DNA of 64,000 bases from an uncultured Balneola sp. (GCA_902529365.1 CABZWK010000009.1:1-64000), one strand, 5' to 3'. Positions 17,156 to 28,086 are shown, counted from the stretch's first letter. Numbers and translations are program-made. Notes: generated from the sequence alone by a model not told the origin.

Positions 17156-19156
17156 CTAGTAACCGGCCGCATACCCATCGCCCCGAGGGTCCACTCCCCC
17201 GGTGAGACGTCCTTGTGAGTCGACTACAATCGAATGTACCCTAGCCAAAGTGGTCTGTACTAGTTCATGACCTTTGCCTCGTAATAACGCTTGGGTATCC
17301 GCGCTTAGGCTCATGGGATCAAAGAGTAGTCGGTCGGGGTACCATTGATGATGAATGCGCGGCGACGCGTTGGCCTGTTGAGCATTCATATCGAATAGCA
17401 CTACATTAAGTACATTTTGCAGAGTAGCAGTGATAATTCGGGGTCCCCCCGCAGCACCTGCAACCATCCTAACTTGTCCATCTTTACTCACAATAATCGG
17501 TGTCATACTACTGATCATGCGTTTTCCAGACTCAATGGCATTGGCTTCACCCCCCAGTAATCCAAACATATTAGGCGTGCCAGGCTGGGCGGAAAAGTCA
17601 TCCATCTCGTTATTGAGTAAAAAACCTGCTCCATCCACGGCCAGTTTACTACCAAAAGAGCCGTTCAAGGTAGTCGTGATTCCAACCGCATTGCCCTGAG
17701 CATCAATAATCGAAAAATGGGTTGTCTCATAGCTTTCTTTGAACATAGAAACTTCACCATGACGTATTTTGTCAGAGGGTGTTGCCCGGTCTGGATCGAA
17801 ACTAGCCATTCTCTCGGCTGCATAATCGCTCTCGCTAAGTGCTTGGCTCGGCACCGGGTAAAAATCTGGATCCCCCAAATAGTGAGCTCGATCAGCAAAT
17901 GCCCTTCGCATCGCCTCGGCCAAAAGATGGTAATAGGCGGCAGAATGATGTTCCAAAGAATCCAATTCTTGAGTGTCCATCATCCGTAAAATTTGTCCAA
18001 CCGCAATACTGCCTGAACTCGGTGGCGGCATTATGTGCAAGCGATACCCCCGAAATTCTACCTCATAAGGTTCCCTCCAAACACTCTCATAAGCCTTTAA
18101 ATCCTCATGGCTAATTAAACCATCATACTTTCCCATGGTCTGCACAATCCGATCGGCTACCCAGCCCCCATAAAATCCCTCCCGACCCTTCTCCGCAACA
18201 CCCTCCAAAGTCCGAGCCAAATCGTTTTGCTGAAAATGCTCCCCCTCCTCAAAAGCCCGGCATGCCTCATCCGAGAGTTTCTCAGTAGCATTACCGCTCA
18301 TAATTTCTGCTTTCGCCCCTGGATCTTTAGCTCTAGCAGCGTTTACAGGGTTACTGGTTGATGTGTTTGCGGCTTTAGCTGCGTTCGTGGCCTTGGCAGT
18401 GCTTGTTGAAACGCTAGGCTTTTCACATGGCGCCCAAAAGTATTTCCTCGATGCTTCAAAGGGTGTAAACGCCGATTTGGTATTGTTCAAGGAAGAAGCT
18501 TGGGAGTAGGAGAGGGCATAGCCTTCGCGCGCTAGCGCGATGGCGGGGGCTAAAAGATCTGCCCAGGGCAAACTTCCGAAGCGCGCATGTGCTTTCACCA
18601 TACCATCCACCGTTCCAGGCACGCCAACCGCAAGTGCGCCGGTTTTGCTAAGGTCGGAGAGGTATTTCCCGCCGGAGTCCAGATACATGTCGCGGTGGGC
18701 GAGTCCGGGTGCGCGCTCGCGGAAGTCCAGGGAGGCGACCGTACCGTCGGCCATATGTGCTACCATGAAACCCCCACCACCGAGGTTGCCGGCTCTTGGG
18801 AGTGTGACGGCGAGTGCGAATTGTACAGCGATGGCTGCGTCGATGGCGTTTCCGCCTTGTTGGAGGATGTGCCGGCCAACCTCGGAGGCTACACCCTCAG
18901 CCGATACCACTAAACCGTTCTCGTAGGCTTTATTCCATCCGACCTGCGCCCAAATAGAGGAACTTGCAAGCAATGAAAGAGCAAGAATGAGTAGAATATG
19001 AGGCACTTTACTGAATGAAGTGGCCTTTGTATACATGAACCCGAAGGGAGAGGTTGTAAACGTAGCTTGGTAAGGGGAAACAGTGATATTGGGCATTGCA
19101 GTGTCGTTTGTGAATCGTATTGGATGCAAAGTAGTCAAACCCGATAACATTTTCAC
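17156..19156 (-). CDS. ggt: Gamma-glutamyltransferase
   Basis: GGNAIDAAIAVQFAL, GGGGFMV, processing nucleophile context YETTHFSIIDAQGNAVGITTTLNGSFGS, SSMTPIIV. Confidence 0.93.
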   Translation of the reverse strand: MKMLSGLTTLHPIRFTNDTAMPNITVSPYQATFTTSPFGFMYTKATSFSKVPHILLILALSLLASSSIWAQVGWNKAYENGLVVSAEGVASEVGRHILQQGGNAIDAAIAVQFALAVTLPRAGNLGGGGFMVAHMADGTVASLDFRERAPGLAHRDMYLDSGGKYLSDLSKTGALAVGVPGTVDGMVKAHARFGSLPWADLLAPAIALAREGYALSYSQASSLNNTKSAFTPFEASRKYFWAPCEKPSVSTSTAKATNAAKAANTSTSNPVNAARAKDPGAKAEIMSGNATEKLSDEACRAFEEGEHFQQNDLARTLEGVAEKGREGFYGGWVADRIVQTMGKYDGLISHEDLKAYESVWREPYEVEFRGYRLHIMPPPSSGSIAVGQILRMMDTQELDSLEHHSAAYYHLLAEAMRRAFADRAHYLGDPDFYPVPSQALSESDYAAERMASFDPDRATPSDKIRHGEVSMFKESYETTHFSIIDAQGNAVGITTTLNGSFGSKLAVDGAGFLLNNEMDDFSAQPGTPNMFGLLGGEANAIESGKRMISSMTPIIVSKDGQVRMVAGAAGGPRIITATLQNVLNVVLFDMNAQQANASPRIHHQWYPDRLLFDPMSLSADTQALLRGKGHELVQTTLARVHSIVVDSQGRLTGGVDPRGDGYAAGY

Positions 19157-19159
19157 TTG

Positions 19160-20116
19160 CTAGCCGCGTGGATGAAATTGGATATGGGTATCGCGGAGTA
19201 GGCTGCGGTCGACATGGGTGTAAATTTCTGTGGTCACAATAGAGCTGTGGCCAAGCATCTCTTGCACGGCACGTAGATCCGCACCACCTTCGAGTAGGTG
19301 GGTGGCAAAGGAATGGCGAAAAATGTGAGGGTAGACACTTTTGGTAATACCCGCATCTAGGGCTGCCTTCCGGACAATATTCCACACACTCATACGGCTC
19401 AGTGCGCCACCTCGTTGGTTCAAAAAGACCTTATTTTTTGCTTTGTCGACTTTTTGAGGGTTGAAAAACAGCGGCCTCACATGCTCTATGTAGTGCTCCA
19501 AGGCATCTTGAGCCATTTCTCCTACTGGAACTAAGCGTTCCTTTCGGCCTTTACCTATGACTCGGATAAAACCGATTTCGAAAAATAGGCGATTGGTTTC
19601 TAGATCGGTGAGTTCGCTTACTCTCATACCCGTGCCATAAAGTGTTTCTAGGATGGCTCGATCGCGTATGCCTGCAGGTGTTTTTATGTCGGGACTTTCT
19701 AAGAGTGCCGAAACTTCAAAGGGGTCGAGTACTTCGGGTAGTTTTTTGGCTTTTTTGGGTAGCTCAATGAGCTCGGCGGGGTTGGCGTGGCTAAAGTTTT
19801 CGACCATCGCAAACTCGTGAAAGCCTCTAATGCTAGAAATGTTGCGAGCTAAACTACTGCTTGACAGTAGGCTTTCATCGATTAGATAATGTAAAAAGGA
19901 CTCAATGTGGGTCATAGTAACCCCGGCTATGTCATGAATTTTGGCGTGATGAATCAAAAACTGGAAATAGCGTTTTAAGTCATGTTCATAGGACTGAACA
20001 GAGTGAGCGCTGAGGCCTTTTTCTAGGCGAATGAATTGGAGGTAATGACTTAGCTGGGCTTTGTAGGCAGCTGGAATGGTGGATACATCAAGGTCATTGG
20101 CCTCTTTAGCCATCAC
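19160..20116 (-). CDS. xerD: Site-specific tyrosine recombinase XerD
   Basis: YGTGMRVSELT, HIFRHSFATHLLEGGADLRAVQEMLGHSSIVTTEIYTHV catalytic motifs; XerD-like end DTHIQFHPRG. Confidence 0.88.
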   Translation of the reverse strand: MMAKEANDLDVSTIPAAYKAQLSHYLQFIRLEKGLSAHSVQSYEHDLKRYFQFLIHHAKIHDIAGVTMTHIESFLHYLIDESLLSSSSLARNISSIRGFHEFAMVENFSHANPAELIELPKKAKKLPEVLDPFEVSALLESPDIKTPAGIRDRAILETLYGTGMRVSELTDLETNRLFFEIGFIRVIGKGRKERLVPVGEMAQDALEHYIEHVRPLFFNPQKVDKAKNKVFLNQRGGALSRMSVWNIVRKAALDAGITKSVYPHIFRHSFATHLLEGGADLRAVQEMLGHSSIVTTEIYTHVDRSLLRDTHIQFHPRG

Positions 20117-22617
20117 TGCTTCGTTGGTTCGGAGTTTGCTTGTTCATGCGAAGGTGGAGTTTCACCGTTGTTTTCTGGCTCGTTGTTTGCCACCGCTTTG
20201 GGATCGACACCGGCCTCCGCCTTGAGATCTACCTCAGACTTGGAATCGACATCAACCTCAGATTTAGAATCAGCCTCAGTATTCTGCTGCGTTTTATCTT
20301 CTGGATATTCTACCCTTTGGTGATAAATACCCATAAGCACATTCATAAACGTTTCTTTGATGAGTTGTAGATCACGGAAAGTGAGCGGACAATGCCCAAG
20401 CTGACCTTCTTTGACGCGTTCATCTACCATTCGATTGACCAGGTTTTCTAAGCGAGGATATGTGGGGTTTTTCATAGCTCGCGAGGCGGCCTCAATCCCA
20501 TCAGCCAGTAGAAGTATTCCTGTTTCTTTGGTTGCAGGTAAAGGTCCATCATAGCGGAATTTTTCCTCGGCGGTGACTTCTTTCATACTGTCGTTGTCTT
20601 TGGCTTTTTCGAAGAAGTACCGGATGACCGAGGTCCCGTGATGGGTGCTAATGAAGTCTATTAGTTTGTTGGGTAAGCCTGCTTCTTGGGCGATCTTTAT
20701 GCCTTCACTCACGTGGGCTTTAATGACCATCGCACTCATTTGGGGTTTTAATTTGTCGTGTTCATTGACCCCAGAGGATTGGTTTTCGACGTAGTATTCG
20801 GGTTTGAGTATTTTTCCAATGTCATGGTAGAGTGCTCCCACCCGGCTCAGTAGCGCTTTTGCACCAATGGCTGAGGCGGCGGATTCGGTTAGGTTGGCTA
20901 CGTGCATGCTATGATGGAAGGTTCCGGGAGCCTTGTTCATTAGTTCTTTGAGCAAGGGTTGATTGGTGTCCCCAAGTTCGAGCAGAGTGAAGTCGGTGAC
21001 CACATCGAATAATTTTTCGATCAGTAGAATCAGTGGATAGGTGAATAGAATAAGTAAGGAGCTAACGGTAATGTAGAACAGGTAATTGCTCATCACATCG
21101 AAGTTGTCCATTTTTGCAAGGCTGAAAGCTCCTAAGGTCAGTAAAAAGGTTCCCCAAACAATACTTGGTGTGCCGAAGAAAAACTGGGAGCGATCCCTGA
21201 TATCTCGCACCGAAAATACCCCCATCGAGCAGGCTACAATTGAAGATATGGTGTATTCAAAGTCGTATCCGTGTACCAGACCTATGAGGGAGGCGAGGGT
21301 AAGGGAGGCGATAATGCCTACGCGAGAGTCAAAAATGATGGTCAGAATAATTGGAGCTATGGCAATGGGTATGATGAGTGGGTGTATCAAATCGAAATAC
21401 AGCAAAGCACCGGCTGGTGCGGTGATTAAACTCATGACTAAGAAAACGAGTAGAAATTGGGCGTTGTCGTCAAAGATTTTCCGCCGATAGAGATGCAGGT
21501 AGATGTAGAAAACAAAACTGATTACTACGACCAAGATAATTCCGCCAAGTAAGCGTAGATATCGTTCGAAAGTGGAGGCATTTAGAGTTCGGGCGGCGTC
21601 CAAGCTTTGTAAGGTGTTGGCAATTTCTTCGGTTACAATGTCCCCGCGCCGAACAATAACCTGGCCCTGGGCAATAGCGCCTTTGGTGGGAGAAATATTG
21701 GCAATGGCTTCGTTTATTCGTTGTTGATGACGGGTAGGGCTGTTTAAATAGTTAGCCTTCATCACTTTGTTATAGATTTCAACAGCTAAGCGGGTTTCTT
21801 CAACATTTAAACGTGCATTTAATTGGATAAGACAGTATTCATTGGCTTCTCGCAGGTCGCGCACACGGGCAATGTTCATTGGTTGTTCGGTGCTTGCAGA
21901 AATATTGAGCAGAGTGAATATGTCATAGCCTACCATAGACTTATTTACGTCCACAATGCCTTGGTTTAATAAGCTGTTTAGTAAGGCAATTAGGGTATTT
22001 TTTATCTTATTTCCTACAAAATCGGGATTGGCAAAGACTTGATTTGCCGTGAGGTTTACCGCATCACCGGCTACTTGGTGATAGCTTTGCATGAGTAATT
22101 CCAAAGAAGGATCGGTGAGTCCTAGTGAAGCATTTTGTAACTCATTTGAAAAACGAACACTATCCTCTAAGGCAGTAGGATTGTTCTTGGTAACAGACAC
22201 TTGCCATAGGTGATAGGCTTGTAGTAGCGACTCTGTACCTATGTAAATTGAGTCGATTTCAGACTGTATACTAACTGGAGCATTGTTGTCTACCACAAAA
22301 ACAGGGGGTATTTGCTTTTGTATTTCTATGCGTTCTTGCTCTAATTCTACCGGTGTTTTATTGATGGCAAAGGTGAACGGGGCCGTTAAATCATCGGCGC
22401 GCCAGGGTTGCCCTGTTGTGTAATTGGTGGTAGTACGGACCTCACTGCGTGGAAGGGATAGAATGGAAATCAGAATGAAGACCCCAAAAATAGTCCAACG
22501 GATGTAGGGATTTTTATTGAGGCTGTAGGCCTCTTCTTCTTTTTTCAGCCTTTCCCCTTTTAATGGTAGGGATTGTTGTTTTTTTGTGCCTAAGCCAAAT
22601 TTATTGAACATGTTCAT
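20113..22617 (-). CDS. 7TM-HD (PgpH-like) HDIG domain phosphohydrolase
   Basis: APGTFHHSMHVANL, LYHDIGKILKPEYYVENQ HD motifs after a 7-TM region; N-terminal extracellular region. Confidence 0.88.
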   Translation of the reverse strand: MNMFNKFGLGTKKQQSLPLKGERLKKEEEAYSLNKNPYIRWTIFGVFILISILSLPRSEVRTTTNYTTGQPWRADDLTAPFTFAINKTPVELEQERIEIQKQIPPVFVVDNNAPVSIQSEIDSIYIGTESLLQAYHLWQVSVTKNNPTALEDSVRFSNELQNASLGLTDPSLELLMQSYHQVAGDAVNLTANQVFANPDFVGNKIKNTLIALLNSLLNQGIVDVNKSMVGYDIFTLLNISASTEQPMNIARVRDLREANEYCLIQLNARLNVEETRLAVEIYNKVMKANYLNSPTRHQQRINEAIANISPTKGAIAQGQVIVRRGDIVTEEIANTLQSLDAARTLNASTFERYLRLLGGIILVVVISFVFYIYLHLYRRKIFDDNAQFLLVFLVMSLITAPAGALLYFDLIHPLIIPIAIAPIILTIIFDSRVGIIASLTLASLIGLVHGYDFEYTISSIVACSMGVFSVRDIRDRSQFFFGTPSIVWGTFLLTLGAFSLAKMDNFDVMSNYLFYITVSSLLILFTYPLILLIEKLFDVVTDFTLLELGDTNQPLLKELMNKAPGTFHHSMHVANLTESAASAIGAKALLSRVGALYHDIGKILKPEYYVENQSSGVNEHDKLKPQMSAMVIKAHVSEGIKIAQEAGLPNKLIDFISTHHGTSVIRYFFEKAKDNDSMKEVTAEEKFRYDGPLPATKETGILLLADGIEAASRAMKNPTYPRLENLVNRMVDERVKEGQLGHCPLTFRDLQLIKETFMNVLMGIYHQRVEYPEDKTQQNTEADSKSEVDVDSKSEVDLKAEAGVDPKAVANNEPENNGETPPSHEQANSEPTKQ

Positions 22618-22710
22618 GATGCAGTGTTAGTTCATTTCATAAGCAACTTCTATTGTACAACTTTCTTGTGCAAATTTTTCTATGCAACATAGAATTCGTA
22701 TTGGAAGAAG

Positions 22711-23436
22711 TCACATGGAATCTTTATTCCAGTACGCCATTTCTTCTAGACTCAAATATCCTTCATAATACGCTTTTCCAACCACAACAGCATCAATGCC
22801 TGCATGGTCTAGTGCTTCTAGGTCACTCGCTCCACTCACTCCACCTGATGCGATCCATCGAAGGTCGGGAAAAGAGCTCTTTAATTGTACATATAAATCT
22901 AGGTTTGTGCCACTTAAGGTTCCATCTTTTGAAATATCGGTGCATAGCACTTCTTGCAGTCCTTGGTGTTGCATACGAACTACCATAGACTCTGGGGGCT
23001 CCGACGCTGTTTCAAGCCAGCCACCAAAAGCCATCTGACCTTCTTTTAGGTCCAAACCAAGGATGGATTGTTGGGGATATTCCTGCACTAAACGTAACCA
23101 GTCAGCCTCATTCTGTATAGCCATAGAACTGCATATGACCTTGGATAGGCCGGCCTCCAAAAGTCTTTTAGCATCTTCGAAGCGGCGTATGCCACCACCT
23201 GTCTGGACAGAGAGCCCTAATTGGTGAATCATTTCTTGGATATGTACTAAATTTACAAATTCGCCCTGTTTTGCCCCGTTTAAATCCACCACATGAATGT
23301 GAGTGAAGCCAGCGTCTGCAAACGCCTTAGCCTGACTTAAGGGGTTATCATTGTACACGGTGGCTTGATCGTAATCTCCTTTATGAAGACGTACACAAGC
23401 TCCGTCTAGTAGGTCAATTGCTGGGATTACTTGCAT
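22711..23436 (-). CDS. hisA: Phosphoribosylformimino-5-aminoimidazole carboxamide ribotide isomerase
   Basis: IPAIDLLDGACVRLHKGDY, QTGGGIR, LCTDISKDGTLSGTN, SGGVSG. Confidence 0.93.
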   Translation of the reverse strand: MQVIPAIDLLDGACVRLHKGDYDQATVYNDNPLSQAKAFADAGFTHIHVVDLNGAKQGEFVNLVHIQEMIHQLGLSVQTGGGIRRFEDAKRLLEAGLSKVICSSMAIQNEADWLRLVQEYPQQSILGLDLKEGQMAFGGWLETASEPPESMVVRMQHQGLQEVLCTDISKDGTLSGTNLDLYVQLKSSFPDLRWIASGGVSGASDLEALDHAGIDAVVVGKAYYEGYLSLEEMAYWNKDSM

Positions 23437-24056
23437 GAATAGCTCCGTACGATTTCGTGAAAATTGTGTAACAGTTGTGCACCAGTGGCCCCACTTTTCT
23501 CTGGATGAAACTGCACCCCCAGGTAATTATCGCGCTCCACAACCGCCGAGAATTCATGAATGTATTCACAAGTGGCGAGGGTCCATGGGGTAATGGGAGC
23601 AAAGAAGGAATGCACAAAGTAAAAGGTGCTACCTGAAGGAATACCATTGAATAGCGGATGTGCTTGGGTATAATTAATCAGATTCCAGCCCATATGCGGC
23701 ACTTTGTACTCTTTGTTTCCTTTAGGATCGAAGCGCTCTAAACTCCCACTTAGGCAGCCTAAAGCCTGCGTCGGGGTTTCATTTGGAGTGCTTTCGGCGG
23801 ATGCATCGAACAGTAGCTGCATGCCAACACAAATACCGAGGAGTGGTTTTTTTGTTTGTTGCAGGTAGCTAATAAGTTGTTGTTCTCGTAGCGAATCCAT
23901 CGCGGAAGATGCATGCCCAACGCCAGGAAATATAATTCCATCGGCGGGCTCTAGTTTTTCTGGATGTTTGGCCAAATAATAGGGAATCTGTCCCCGATCC
24001 AGGGCATGTTGAACAGAAGCTAAGTTACCGGCTTTATAGGAAATGACTGCAATCAT
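23427..24056 (-). CDS. hisH: Imidazole glycerol phosphate synthase glutaminase subunit
   Basis: IISYKAGNLASVQHAL, PGVGHASSAMDSL, LGICVGMQLLFDAS, GVQFHPEKSG. Confidence 0.93.
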   Translation of the reverse strand: MIAVISYKAGNLASVQHALDRGQIPYYLAKHPEKLEPADGIIFPGVGHASSAMDSLREQQLISYLQQTKKPLLGICVGMQLLFDASAESTPNETPTQALGCLSGSLERFDPKGNKEYKVPHMGWNLINYTQAHPLFNGIPSGSTFYFVHSFFAPITPWTLATCEYIHEFSAVVERDNYLGVQFHPEKSGATGAQLLHNFHEIVRSYSCK

Positions 24057-24068
24057 GATTACTGAGTG

Positions 24069-25886
24069 TTATAGGCTCCCTTTGGAACTGGGTACTTGGC
24101 CCGAAATTCTAGGGTTGTGTTCAACTGCCTGTTTTAGCGCACGCGCAAGCCCTTTGAAACAGGCTTCTACTTTATGATGATCGTTAGCGCCAAGTACATC
24201 GATATGCAGGGTAGCTTGCATATGCGTGGCTAGGCTGTAAAAAAAGTGCTCGATCATATCGGTTGGAATATCTCCCACATACACCCGGTCAAAGCTTCCA
24301 TTGAATACTAGGTAAGGGCGGCCCGATAAATCCAACGCCACCGTCGCTCGCGCTTCGTCCATGGGCAAAACAAATCCGTAGCGGTCAATTCCTTGTTTAT
24401 CTCCATAAGCCTGCGATAAGGCTTGCCCGAGTGCGATACCCACATCTTCAATGGTGTGATGTTCATCGATGTGTAAATCACCCTGACATTGTATATCAAG
24501 GTCGATGAGTCCATGCTGGGCTATTTGTTCGAGCATGTGATCAAAAAATCGTAAACCGGTCTTAATATGGTGCACTCCAGTACCGTCCAGATTGAGGGTG
24601 ATCTCAATCTTAGTTTCGCTGGTGTGCCGGCGCACCATAGCTTTTCGAGGGGACTGGGTCTGGTTGGTGGCCTGGACCGACTTGGAGCTCTGAGTATTGT
24701 CTTCCTGATCCAAAGCCGAGTGTTTTGTCTGCAGATCGAGCTGTTCGATAATGCTTTTGTATGTTGGCCCATCGTAGCCAAGAACATTGATTAATGCCTC
24801 AAAAAAACTGTTATTTTCTTCCCTAGAACCAATACTTAGGCGAAGACTGTTTTCACATTGCAGTTCGTTACCACGATAGCGTACGATTACTTTTTGTTCT
24901 GCTAATTCTTGTTGCAGACGCAGAGCGTCATCAATTTGAAAGAGTATAAAATTAGCCTGCGAATGGAAAATAGACCCAAGGGCGATGGGTGCATTAACCA
25001 GTATCTGCTTTAATAATACTAGGCGCTCGCTCACATAGGCCCGTTCAAGGAGAATTTCCTTCACTTTTGCGTGCATGATTTCTGGTTGTTGCAATGCAGA
25101 CAAGGCGACCTGAGCACTGAGGCTGTTTACGTTATATGGCGCTTTAATTTTGTCGAAATAGGTAATGATTTCTTTTGAAGCCAATGCGATTCCTAATCGT
25201 ATTCCGGCTAAACCAAAGGATTTGGACAGGGTCTGAAGCACGATTAGATTCGGGAATTCTGCTAACGATTTAGACATACTTTCGGCTTGGCTAAAGTCGA
25301 TGTATGCCTCGTCAATGACGACCAGACATCCGGCATGCTCACAAAGATATCGCAGATCCGACTCGTTGGCCATAGTTCCCGTAGGATTGTTTGGTGAACA
25401 GAGAAAAAGTACGCGTGTTTCTGGGCTAATGGCATCGATAATGGCCTTTGGTTGAAGGTTAAAATCGGGGTTCAAGGGTGCTTGGTCGACTGCTATGTTA
25501 TGTATGCGTGCGCTTACTTTGTACATGCCATAGGTGGGGGGAGTGCACAATATCCTGTGTTTAGTAGGTTCACAAAATAGTCTGATGATAAGATCTATGG
25601 CTTCATCGCTCCCATTTCCTGTGAATACCTGATTTGCATGGATCCCCCGAAGCTTTGCGATAGCTGTGCGCAACTCGCGCTGATAGGGGTCTGGATATCG
25701 ATGGAGGGTATTGGTTGAAACCGAGTGACCGGCATCTGTATCGGGAATAGCCGGTCCTATTCCAAGTTCATTGGCATCGAGTAAAATACCTTGGTCCTGT
25801 CCATACTGATCACGAGCGCTGGTATAGCTAGTGAGTTCTTGAATATTGGGGCGAACCCAGTCGATGAGTGAAAAAGACTTATTCAT
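24069..25886 (-). CDS. Fusion of histidinol-phosphate aminotransferase (HisC) and imidazoleglycerol-phosphate dehydratase (HisB C-domain)
   Basis: HisC motifs [48 protein letters not shown], followed by IGPD motifs [53 protein letters not shown] in one uninterrupted frame. Confidence 0.92.
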   Translation of the reverse strand: MNKSFSLIDWVRPNIQELTSYTSARDQYGQDQGILLDANELGIGPAIPDTDAGHSVSTNTLHRYPDPYQRELRTAIAKLRGIHANQVFTGNGSDEAIDLIIRLFCEPTKHRILCTPPTYGMYKVSARIHNIAVDQAPLNPDFNLQPKAIIDAISPETRVLFLCSPNNPTGTMANESDLRYLCEHAGCLVVIDEAYIDFSQAESMSKSLAEFPNLIVLQTLSKSFGLAGIRLGIALASKEIITYFDKIKAPYNVNSLSAQVALSALQQPEIMHAKVKEILLERAYVSERLVLLKQILVNAPIALGSIFHSQANFILFQIDDALRLQQELAEQKVIVRYRGNELQCENSLRLSIGSREENNSFFEALINVLGYDGPTYKSIIEQLDLQTKHSALDQEDNTQSSKSVQATNQTQSPRKAMVRRHTSETKIEITLNLDGTGVHHIKTGLRFFDHMLEQIAQHGLIDLDIQCQGDLHIDEHHTIEDVGIALGQALSQAYGDKQGIDRYGFVLPMDEARATVALDLSGRPYLVFNGSFDRVYVGDIPTDMIEHFFYSLATHMQATLHIDVLGANDHHKVEACFKGLARALKQAVEHNPRISGQVPSSKGSL

Positions 25887-27201
25887 GAGTGGAAGATAGA
25901 TGTTTTAAACGAATACTGACCGAGTTTTTGTGGGCTTGTAATCCTTCTCTTTCAGCTAAAATTTCGACGGTTGGTCCCACATTTTGCAGTCCAGTAGCGC
26001 TTAATTGTTGCACAGTCATGGATTTCTGAAAGGATGCGAGATGCACTCCAGAATACATGCGTGCGTAGCCATAGGTTGGTAGGGTATGGTTGGTTCCCGA
26101 AGCGTAATCTCCAACACTTTCTGGGGTGTAGGCTCCTAGGAAAACAGATCCTGCATGCTGAATGGATGGGAGGGTTTTTTCTGGCTCTCGAACATTCATT
26201 ATAAGGTGCTCTGGGGCATATTGATTCGAAAAGTCTAGGGCCGATGCTAGATCCGTGCAGCTTAAAGCGAAGGAATTTTGCAGCGCTTTAGCGGCCATCT
26301 GCTTTCTTGGCAGATCATTGAGTTGCTCTGCTAATTCACGTTGTAGTTCCTCAATGGCGAAGTCTGGTGTAAAAAGAAGTACCACTTGGGAATCGACTCC
26401 ATGCTCGGCTTGTGAGAGCAGGTCAGCAGCAATAAAATCGGGACGAGCATGCCCGTCAGCGATAATCAGCACTTCCGATGGGCCGGCTGGCATATCGATA
26501 CTCACTTGTGCTTCTGATTGTTGTACCATCATTTTTGCCGCGGTCACATATTGATTTCCAGGGCCGAAGAGTTTGTCAACTTTTGGAACACTTTGGGTTC
26601 CATAGGCCATAGCTGCTATGGCCTGTGCACCGCCCGCCTTAAGTAAATGGGTGATGCCTGCTTTTTGAGCTATGTACAGGATTTCGGGGGCCAACAAACC
26701 ATCGGGGCCTGGGGGCGAGGCTAATACACGAGTGCGGCAGCCAGCAATCATGGCAGGAATAGCCAACATCATAGCCGTAGAAGGTAATATGGCCGTCCCT
26801 CCTGGCACATATAGGCCTACTGATTCAATTTCACGAGTATGTTTTTCGCAGACAACGCCGGGCATAGTTTCTACCTGTAAAGGGGGTTGTACTTGGGTCC
26901 GGTGGAATTGTTCAATATTTGCAAAAGCTACGTCAATCGCCTGCTTTACCGTAGCACTGAGACTAGTGTTTTCAGTAGCTGGATTACTCACTAGCGGGTT
27001 GGCACTTTGCCCATCGAATTGGGTATTCCAATGCATAACGGCAGGATCGCCTTGTTCTGCTACCCGCTCTAGCACGGGCTTAACAATGGTAAAAATGGCT
27101 TCGAAATCCATTTTGGGTCGTTGTAAAAGGGTACCCAACTCCTGGGTAGATAGTCTGGCAAGGGTATGTAGTTTAAGCATTTCGGGCATTGATTTAGACA
27201 T
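25879..27201 (-). CDS. hisD: Histidinol dehydrogenase
   Basis: [57 protein letters not shown]. Confidence 0.95.
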   Translation of the reverse strand: MSKSMPEMLKLHTLARLSTQELGTLLQRPKMDFEAIFTIVKPVLERVAEQGDPAVMHWNTQFDGQSANPLVSNPATENTSLSATVKQAIDVAFANIEQFHRTQVQPPLQVETMPGVVCEKHTREIESVGLYVPGGTAILPSTAMMLAIPAMIAGCRTRVLASPPGPDGLLAPEILYIAQKAGITHLLKAGGAQAIAAMAYGTQSVPKVDKLFGPGNQYVTAAKMMVQQSEAQVSIDMPAGPSEVLIIADGHARPDFIAADLLSQAEHGVDSQVVLLFTPDFAIEELQRELAEQLNDLPRKQMAAKALQNSFALSCTDLASALDFSNQYAPEHLIMNVREPEKTLPSIQHAGSVFLGAYTPESVGDYASGTNHTLPTYGYARMYSGVHLASFQKSMTVQQLSATGLQNVGPTVEILAEREGLQAHKNSVSIRLKHLSSTHE

Positions 27202-27204
27202 TGC

Positions 27205-28086
27205 TTAGGCAATCATACTTTCGATGGGTAACATGACAATATCGGAGGCTCCAGCATTCTGAAGTTGTTCCATAACGTCCCAAAACTGATCAAAAGGAAT
27301 AACGCTGTGGATGGCAACCATCTCTGTTTCGGCTAAGGGCATAATGGTCGGACTCTTCATGGAAGGCAGCAGTACTTTAATGGTTTCTACTGAGTCAAGA
27401 GGAGCATTCATAAGTATGTAGCGACTTTTTTTAGCTGTTTGGTACCCATCGATTCGTTGTAAGAACTTTTGAATGAGTTGCTGTTTTCCTTCCGAAAGTG
27501 CTTGTTGGGTTTGAATAAGCTTGGTTTCGGATTCTATTACGGTAAAACGTTCAACCAGTCCATTAGCTTTTAGGGTTCCGCCTGTAGAAACCAAATCGGA
27601 GATAGCATCGGCTACATGTAACTGTGGGGTTATTTCTACAGCGCCTGAAATTTCTACCATTTCGATAGTGACTCCTAATTTTTCAAAGAAACGCTTAGTT
27701 AAATAAGGATAGGAGGTAGCTATTTTTTTACCTTCAAAGTCCGAAGGGATCACGAGTGCAGAGTCTTTAGGTGAGGCCAGTGCGAGTCGACAATTTCCAT
27801 AGTTTAAGCCGCGTAAAACGGTAACTTGAGTGTTTTTTTCAAAGACTTCATTCGCGCCGACAAAGCCCAAATCACAAACCCCATCTTGAACATATTCCGG
27901 AATATCATCGTCCCGAAGAAGAAGTAATTCAACATCGAAATTTCGAGTTTTAACCATAAGATTTCGTTTATAGTTATCGAATTCTATTCCGATCCCATGA
28001 AGTAAGTCGATGGTTTTGTCGGTTAATCGGCCACTTTTTTGGATGGCAATACGTAATGAAGTCATGTGGTCAAGAGATCGGTTCAT
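27205..28086 (-). CDS. hisG: ATP phosphoribosyltransferase (long form)
   Basis: RIAIQKSGRLTDKTIDLL, EYVQDGVCDLGFVG, KIATSYPYLTKRFF; 293 aa with C-terminal regulatory-domain length. Confidence 0.93.
   Translation of the reverse strand: MNRSLDHMTSLRIAIQKSGRLTDKTIDLLHGIGIEFDNYKRNLMVKTRNFDVELLLLRDDDIPEYVQDGVCDLGFVGANEVFEKNTQVTVLRGLNYGNCRLALASPKDSALVIPSDFEGKKIATSYPYLTKRFFEKLGVTIEMVEISGAVEITPQLHVADAISDLVSTGGTLKANGLVERFTVIESETKLIQTQQALSEGKQQLIQKFLQRIDGYQTAKKSRYILMNAPLDSVETIKVLLPSMKSPTIMPLAETEMVAIHSVIPFDQFWDVMEQLQNAGASDIVMLPIESMIA

Noticed and set aside
17430-18926. Several + strand ORFs opposite ggt
   Set aside because: Fully inside a well-supported ggt coding frame; no recognisable domain.
19008-19385. 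125-aa - strand ORF spanning the ggt/xerD junction
   Set aside because: Overlaps both well-supported genes in another frame; composition typical of a spurious ORF.
19160-20116. Tyrosine recombinase as evidence of a mobile element or integron
   Set aside because: Sequence and C-terminus match housekeeping XerD; no att-like repeats, cargo or tRNA target nearby.
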